From an uncultured Ruminococcus sp. (GTDB taxonomy: Bacteria > Bacillota > Clostridia > Oscillospirales > Ruminococcaceae): a stretch of 64,000 nucleotides of DNA. The notes under the pieces were generated by a model that made no database searches, was not told the origin of the DNA, and saw nothing but the letters and a program-made list of their open reading frames with translations. Position 1 is the first letter of the stretch; each line of letters starts with the position of its first letter. The stretch is taken from NCBI GenBank assembly GCA_902800795.1, contig CADCFQ010000002.1, forward strand, positions 62,001-126,000, given 5' to 3'. Below are positions 59,801 through 64,000 of this stretch, piece by piece. The translations under genes and the position numbers were made by a program.

Positions 59801-62173
59801 ATGAGAAAGTATTTTAAAGAAGAGCGGCTTGTCCGTGTCTTTCTTATGACGCTTATTGGCTGCTGCATAGCGTTCATACCGATATGTATCATCAATAGCG
59901 GAAAGTTTTTTTACTACGGCGACTACAACAAAGAGCAGATAATGTTCTATTCTCATCTCCACGATCTGGTAAAAAGCGGACAGCTGTCCGCTTGGGACTG
60001 GACAGCAGACCTTGGCTCCGATACGGTTTCGAGCTACTCTTTCTATATGCTGGGGAGTCCGTTTTTCTGGATCTCGCTCATCTTCCCATCTTCGATGATA
60101 GTCACTGCAATGCCCTTTCTTATTGCGCTCAAAAGCGCAGTTGCGGCAGTTGGAGCTTATCTTCTTACAAGGCGCTTTGTAAACCACAGGGACAGCTGCC
60201 TGATAGCAGGCGTGCTTTTCGGGATGTCATCATTCCTTTCCCAGAGCATCATCTTCAATCACTTCCACGATGCGGTACTGATGCTGCCGTTTTTGCTGTG
60301 GTCACTAGAGCGGCTCGTAAACGAGAACAAGCGCTTTGCCTTTGCGGTGACAGTGGCGCTCGCCTGTATGACCAGCTACTATTTCTTTTTCGGTCAGGTC
60401 ATATTTACAGTGATTTACTACGTTGCGGGACTTATCACAGGGCGTTTAAAGTTCACACTCAGAAGCTTTGCAGTACTTGCTTTTGAAGCAGTGCTGGGCT
60501 TTATGATCTCAATGGTCATATTCCTGCCATCCGTTCTGGCTGTTATCGCAAACCCAAGGGTGAACGATCACTTATCCGGAAGCGAACTGTTTTTCTATAG
60601 TCCTAAGCGGATCTATCTATACATCATAAAGAATATGTTTATGGCACCCAATGTGCTTCTCATCGAAAACTTCGGTGTGGGTAGCAGCAATGAGTTTGAT
60701 ACATCAGCCTATATCCCCTTTTATTCTGCTGTGGGCATCATCGCTTATTTCAGGACAGTCAAAGGCAGAGACTTTCTCAAAGTGCTGTTGTCCGTGTGCA
60801 TGGTCATGATGTTCGTGCCGGCACTCAATCAAGCGTTCTCTATGTTCAATGCTATGTTCTACGGCAGATGGTTCTATATGCCGCTGCTTATCGGAACAGT
60901 TATGACCGCCCGTATGATCGAAGAGCATTATACAGGAAAAGAAAAGGTCCTTAAAAAAGGTTATCTGCCCACTGTGATAATAACAGGCATAGTTCTCGCA
61001 GCTTCAGCAACGGTCATGTATCTTGACAAATTCAATGTAATTAATGCCGGATTTGAGGATTATACACTGCCGCTTTTGCAGATAGTGATAACAGCAGTTT
61101 CAATGGGAGTGCTGTGGCTTATGATCTATCATCCCGAGACAGACGAGCCCGCCAAGGCAGCAAGGATACTGTTCAACAGAACGTTTGCTGTCTGCACCGC
61201 AGGTATGTGCGCTATCGTATGGTATGCTTATATGAAAAGAGGCACATCGGATGAGTATATCATGAGTTCGACATTGGAAATGAGAGACGACTATATCAGC
61301 GACGAAGAACAAAGCAGCGATGAGTTTTGCCGTGTGGGCTGCAGCGAGAACTATATCAATATGCCGGTCATCTGGGGAGAAAGCACGATCAGGTATTTTA
61401 GCTCCACTGTGGAGCCATCGGTAATCGACTTCTATAAAACAGCAGGGCTGAAAAGAAACACAAAATCGGATGCTCCCGTAACGAGCTACGGCCTAATGTC
61501 ACTGCTGTCTGTCAAGACCTATTACGACCAGGCCTATGTTGACAGCGAAGGAGATCCGCTGCCGATAGGCGACTCGCTCATAGGCACGAACGGCACCTTT
61601 ACTGCCGTTGAGCAGAGACACGACATTGACATTTACAAAAACACACAATTCATCCCTATGGGATTTACTTTTGACAAAGCCTGCACAGCGCAGGAACTGT
61701 CGGATATAAAACCGCAGATAAGAAACTTCACTCTGCTCGAGACTCTTGTACTTGACGAAAAAGACGCAAAAAAGTATTCCGACTATATCGGCAGATATGA
61801 CACATCCCTTGCAAAGACCGCAAAGGAGCGCTATACTGAGAACTGCGAAGCAAGAAGAAACGAAAGCTGTTATTCGTTTAAGCAGGAAGGCAGCGGCTTT
61901 GAGGGCAGGATAAAGCTTGAAGAAAAGCGCCTTGTGTTCTTCTCGATTCCGTATTCAGAATACTGGAGCGCAAAAGTGAATGACGAGCCTGCCGATATCA
62001 TCATCGCCGACGGAGGACTTATGGCCGTTGCCTGTGACAAAGGCGACTGCACGATAGAATTCACCTATCATAACACCTCCTTTTCAACGGGACTGATAAT
62101 AACGCTCTGCTCCCTCGGAGCCTTTGCCGCTTACGCCCTCATCCGGGCTATTGTGATAAAACGGCGCAGATAA
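59801..62173 (+). CDS. YfhO family membrane protein
   Basis: 790 residues with ~12 membrane segments. FFYYGDYNKEQIMFYSHLHDLVKSGQLSAWDWTADLGSDTVSSYSFYMLGSPFFW near the N terminus is the YfhO signature, followed by a large C-terminal extracytoplasmic domain (about 450-770) and a last anchor. YfhO proteins take part in glycosylation of lipoteichoic acid or other envelope polymers. RBS AAAGGAGGG before ATG 59801. Confidence 0.88.
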   Translation: MRKYFKEERLVRVFLMTLIGCCIAFIPICIINSGKFFYYGDYNKEQIMFYSHLHDLVKSGQLSAWDWTADLGSDTVSSYSFYMLGSPFFWISLIFPSSMIVTAMPFLIALKSAVAAVGAYLLTRRFVNHRDSCLIAGVLFGMSSFLSQSIIFNHFHDAVLMLPFLLWSLERLVNENKRFAFAVTVALACMTSYYFFFGQVIFTVIYYVAGLITGRLKFTLRSFAVLAFEAVLGFMISMVIFLPSVLAVIANPRVNDHLSGSELFFYSPKRIYLYIIKNMFMAPNVLLIENFGVGSSNEFDTSAYIPFYSAVGIIAYFRTVKGRDFLKVLLSVCMVMMFVPALNQAFSMFNAMFYGRWFYMPLLIGTVMTARMIEEHYTGKEKVLKKGYLPTVIITGIVLAASATVMYLDKFNVINAGFEDYTLPLLQIVITAVSMGVLWLMIYHPETDEPAKAARILFNRTFAVCTAGMCAIVWYAYMKRGTSDEYIMSSTLEMRDDYISDEEQSSDEFCRVGCSENYINMPVIWGESTIRYFSSTVEPSVIDFYKTAGLKRNTKSDAPVTSYGLMSLLSVKTYYDQAYVDSEGDPLPIGDSLIGTNGTFTAVEQRHDIDIYKNTQFIPMGFTFDKACTAQELSDIKPQIRNFTLLETLVLDEKDAKKYSDYIGRYDTSLAKTAKERYTENCEARRNESCYSFKQEGSGFEGRIKLEEKRLVFFSIPYSEYWSAKVNDEPADIIIADGGLMAVACDKGDCTIEFTYHNTSFSTGLIITLCSLGAFAAYALIRAIVIKRRR

Positions 62174-62298
62174 CAGCTGATCTTTCACCAAACTTTCAAA
62201 CAGTTCTTGACTAAATTTAAGGTTTGCGGGGTATACTTTAAACAACAACAAAGAAAGACCTCTTCATAAATAACCTTCCTATACCCCAAATATCGTAA

Positions 62299-62340
62299 AA
62301 GCAGACGCAGACGCTCATTGACGGCTGCGTTTGCTTTTTG
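62299..62340. terminator. bidirectional terminator between yfhO and spoIIP
   Basis: AGCAGACGCAG/CTGCGTTTGCT stem with T run on the plus strand and TTTT on the minus strand. Upstream at 62228-62287 a GGGGTATA/TATACCCC repeat is also present; no gene found in this gap. Confidence 0.75.
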
Positions 62341-62345
62341 TGTGT

Positions 62346-63497
62346 TCACTGCGCCATGCTGCCAAGGGTCTTCCCTATCAGCTTTGCTGTAAAGCAGGCC
62401 TGCTCAATGGTGTTGGCCTGGCTTCCGACTTCGATAAGCAGCGCCCCCGTCGACAGATCCTGATTGTAGTGCCTGTAATCGAACAGGACAGGCCTTGTGA
62501 GCCCCGGCCAGTCCGCTTCAAGACTGCGCTGGAGCTTGCAGGCGAACCTGAAATTCTTCATACACTCCGGCATCCCCATAGTCCCGTCATCACAGCCGCT
62601 GATTATCATTATCTGTGCGGCCTTCCTGCCGTCGATCTCACACATCGGCGCAAGCCTTGTTCCGTCCTCACGCTCTATCCCGTCACGATGGACATCCAGT
62701 ACCACCCTGATGGAGGGATACTTCTCCAGCAGCGCTATGACGCTCTCTCTCGAGCTGTCATAAGCGTCGTCATAGCTGGGATAGTCGTGTATCACTCTGT
62801 CGTGGACATAACCGACGCCTGCCTTGTCAAGCTCGGCGCATATCGCATCTCCCACCGCCACCATATTCATACTGCTGTCGGTGGTCTTGCAGGGGAAGGA
62901 GCTGTCATACCACTGCTTTTCTTCCTTTTCAAAGCTCTCGGTGGTGTGGGTATGATATATAAGTATCTGGGGCTCCTCGCTTGTCTTTTCGATAGTAAAG
63001 TCCGGCTCGTTCAGGCTTTCTTTGTAAAGCTCGTCATTTGGCTTGTCTGTACAGTTTTTCACCTGGGCTCCGCCGTCAAGGTCAACATAGCCGGAGCCGG
63101 AGTAGCCCGTGAAATCATATTCAACTATCTCCCCGTCCTGATCATTACCGTTCTGATAAGGCACCGCCCCTAAGCTCTCGGCTGTGGGCTCCGGGCTTTC
63201 AAATTCACAGCTTGCCGCAGGCTCCTCATCTTCCTGCTGCGGCTCATCCGCCGGGGCCTTTGGCTCACCCGAAAAAGTGAATATCTCTCCGCCGTCTTCC
63301 CAGTAATAGCTTATGTCCTCGTTGTGGGTCAGCCTGCTGTCTTCGGTGCTTTTGCGGCCGCTTCCGACAGACAGCTTTGCTGCCGCCTCGGCAAGAGGGC
63401 GAAGCCTGTCCGCAGAGCTCACCCCCGCCCATATACACGCCGCCGACACTGCCGCCGCAGTTATCATAGCTGTAAGCCTTGCTGCATTGTTCTTCAT
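62346..63497 (-). CDS. spoIIP: stage II sporulation protein P
   Basis: 383 residues. N-terminal signal anchor (~8-28), long acidic linker (to ~165), then the amidase/endopeptidase domain with ILIYHTHTTESF, the VVLDVHRDGI motif and LLIEVGSQANT at the end. SpoIIP cleaves peptidoglycan during engulfment. The usual partner gpr is not adjacent. RBS AAAGGACGG before ATG 63497. Together with the SpoIIM-like gene at 42517 it suggests engulfment genes are kept. Confidence 0.92.
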   Translation of the reverse strand: MKNNAARLTAMITAAAVSAACIWAGVSSADRLRPLAEAAAKLSVGSGRKSTEDSRLTHNEDISYYWEDGGEIFTFSGEPKAPADEPQQEDEEPAASCEFESPEPTAESLGAVPYQNGNDQDGEIVEYDFTGYSGSGYVDLDGGAQVKNCTDKPNDELYKESLNEPDFTIEKTSEEPQILIYHTHTTESFEKEEKQWYDSSFPCKTTDSSMNMVAVGDAICAELDKAGVGYVHDRVIHDYPSYDDAYDSSRESVIALLEKYPSIRVVLDVHRDGIEREDGTRLAPMCEIDGRKAAQIMIISGCDDGTMGMPECMKNFRFACKLQRSLEADWPGLTRPVLFDYRHYNQDLSTGALLIEVGSQANTIEQACFTAKLIGKTLGSMAQ

Positions 63498-63591
63498 TTT
63501 TGTCCGTCCTTTCCTTTGACCGTGTTTTTCCGCCCTGGGGCGGTATTATATTATATTCAAAGGAAATGCCATTTAGAACCTGACAGACAAA

Positions 63592-63627
63592 AAAAGCGGT
63601 ACGCTTATACCCAAGCATACCGCTTTA
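63592..63627 (-). terminator. terminator of small membrane protein gene
   Basis: AAAGCGGTATGC/GCGTACCGCTTT hairpin with T run on the minus strand. Confidence 0.85.
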
Positions 63628-63638
63628 TCATTTAGCTG

Positions 63639-63788
63639 TTACTGAACTCCGCAGTCCTCATAGTCCTTCCACTGGTCGTAATAGGCCTTTTCCTCGTAGT
63701 ATTTATAAACCAGGAAGGCTGTCGAAACGACCACAAGGAGCAACGCTCCCAGAAGCTTCCAGAATGAACGCTTTGAAGAATACTGCAT
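63639..63788 (-). CDS. small single-span membrane protein (49 residues)
   Basis: Begins MQYSSKRSFWKLLG, has one membrane segment (LLGALLLVVVSTAFLVY) and an acidic C-terminal region rich in Tyr/Glu (YYEEKAYYDQWKDYEDCG). AAAGG upstream of ATG 63788, consensus promoter and terminator make this a real gene. Positive-inside charge suggests N-in, C-out. Function unknown. Confidence 0.78.
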   Translation of the reverse strand: MQYSSKRSFWKLLGALLLVVVSTAFLVYKYYEEKAYYDQWKDYEDCGVQ

Positions 63789-63818
63789 ATTATCAGACCT
63801 TTCATTTTTGTTGCCTTT

Positions 63819-63847
63819 ATTATACTACTTTTGCTCTCGGGTGTCAA
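63819..63847 (-). promoter_or_regulatory. promoter of the small membrane protein gene
   Basis: TTGACA (63847-63842), 17-bp spacer, TATAAT (63824-63819). Confidence 0.92.
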
Positions 63848-63869
63848 GTCCAGGGGCGAGCCCCTGGAC
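63848..63869. repeat. perfect 22-bp GC palindrome
   Basis: Arms GTCCAGGGGC (63848-63857) and GCCCCTGGAC (63860-63869) around GA. It starts right at the -35 of the small gene. From here to the right edge (64000) there is a GC-rich stretch with a further CCCTCCCC/GGGGAGGG hairpin near 63920-63940; no gene recognised. Confidence 0.7.
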
Positions 63870-64000
63870 CGCCGCCCCCACCCATCAGAGTTTCGCACGA
63901 ACTGATAGTGCCTCGCTGCCCTCCCCGGAGGGGAGGGGGGGTAGGCTTCGACGATACTTTTCAATAGTCACACTGCGTGAACCTTGGGAAATAGCTGAAA

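Noticed and set aside
62207-62340. A small RNA gene with promoter at 62207 and terminator at 62340
   Set aside because: TTGACT and TATACT are 19 bp apart and the hairpin is better explained as a bidirectional terminator; not enough support.
1-64000. CRISPR arrays, transposases, integrases or prophage genes
   Set aside because: No regularly spaced direct repeats and no mobile-element protein motifs were seen on either strand.

Overview
The window looks like chromosomal DNA of an anaerobic, low-to-mid GC Firmicute of the Ruminococcaceae (Ruminococcus-like). This is inferred from gene content: a TPP-riboswitch thiamine operon, SpoIIP and a SpoIIM-like protein, a type IV pilin, flavin reductase-rubredoxin, a pyridine-nucleotide-independent type of thioredoxin reductase, several GGDEF/EAL proteins, and a SRP RNA-dnaX-ybaB-recR block. 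Gene density is high. No transposase, phage gene, integrase or CRISPR array was seen. The window is largely core genome with small lineage-specific modules.

Layout. 1-1000: partial ABC ATPase and its YtrA-type GntR repressor, with a repeat-rich leader and a perfect operator. 1-2.7 kb: MutS-family ATPase. 3.2-5.5 kb: GH31 alpha-xylosidase. 5.7-10.1 kb: MoxR-DUF58-transglutaminase operon. 10.2-11.3 kb: RlmD-type RNA methyltransferase. 11.5-15.2 kb: tandem c-di-GMP proteins (GGDEF-EAL, then GGDEF) sharing one sensor module. 15.3-19.8 kb: TPP riboswitch followed by thiM-thiE-HAD-thiD-methyltransferase-tenA. 20.1-23.8 kb: a sigma factor with a large C-terminal extension, then an ECF sigma/anti-sigma pair. 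24-27.5 kb: small genes, a flavin reductase with two rubredoxin domains, and a deacetylase-like lipoprotein without metal ligands. 27.7-31 kb: chemoreceptor and an atypical phosphofructokinase. 31-33.6 kb: secreted protein, unknown gene, MITE-like repeat, nitroreductase and a stand-alone FakA C-terminal domain. 33.9-36.8 kb: TrkA-TrkH potassium uptake. 36.9-39.1 kb: peroxide-defence operon (GPx, thioredoxin reductase-like protein, thioredoxin, OhrR). 39.3-45 kb: EF-G-like GTPase, proC-SpoIIM-like-YesL operon, and a classical pfkA. 45.2-48.7 kb: PASTA pseudokinase, zinc-ribbon membrane protein and type IV pilin. 48.9-53.6 kb: GGDEF sensor, solute-binding lipoprotein and DUF6056-like membrane protein. 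53.7-57.6 kb: ffs-dnaX-ybaB-recR-pqqD-hprK-like operon. 57.7-59 kb: CheY and an MshEN-CheX-like protein. 59.2-63.8 kb: tRNA-Leu, GNAT acetyltransferase, YfhO, SpoIIP and a small membrane protein.

Themes. Cyclic-di-GMP signalling recurs: three GGDEF proteins (two with degenerate motifs), one EAL domain and one possible MshEN c-di-GMP receptor, in a window that also holds a pilin, a chemoreceptor and CheY/CheX proteins. Several proteins keep a fold but have lost catalytic residues (pseudokinase, pseudo-deacetylase, degenerate GGDEFs). Promoters are unusually uniform: nearly all have a 17-bp spacer, and many end in TGTG directly before the -10 box. Function calls come from motifs read in the sequence; no database search was possible.
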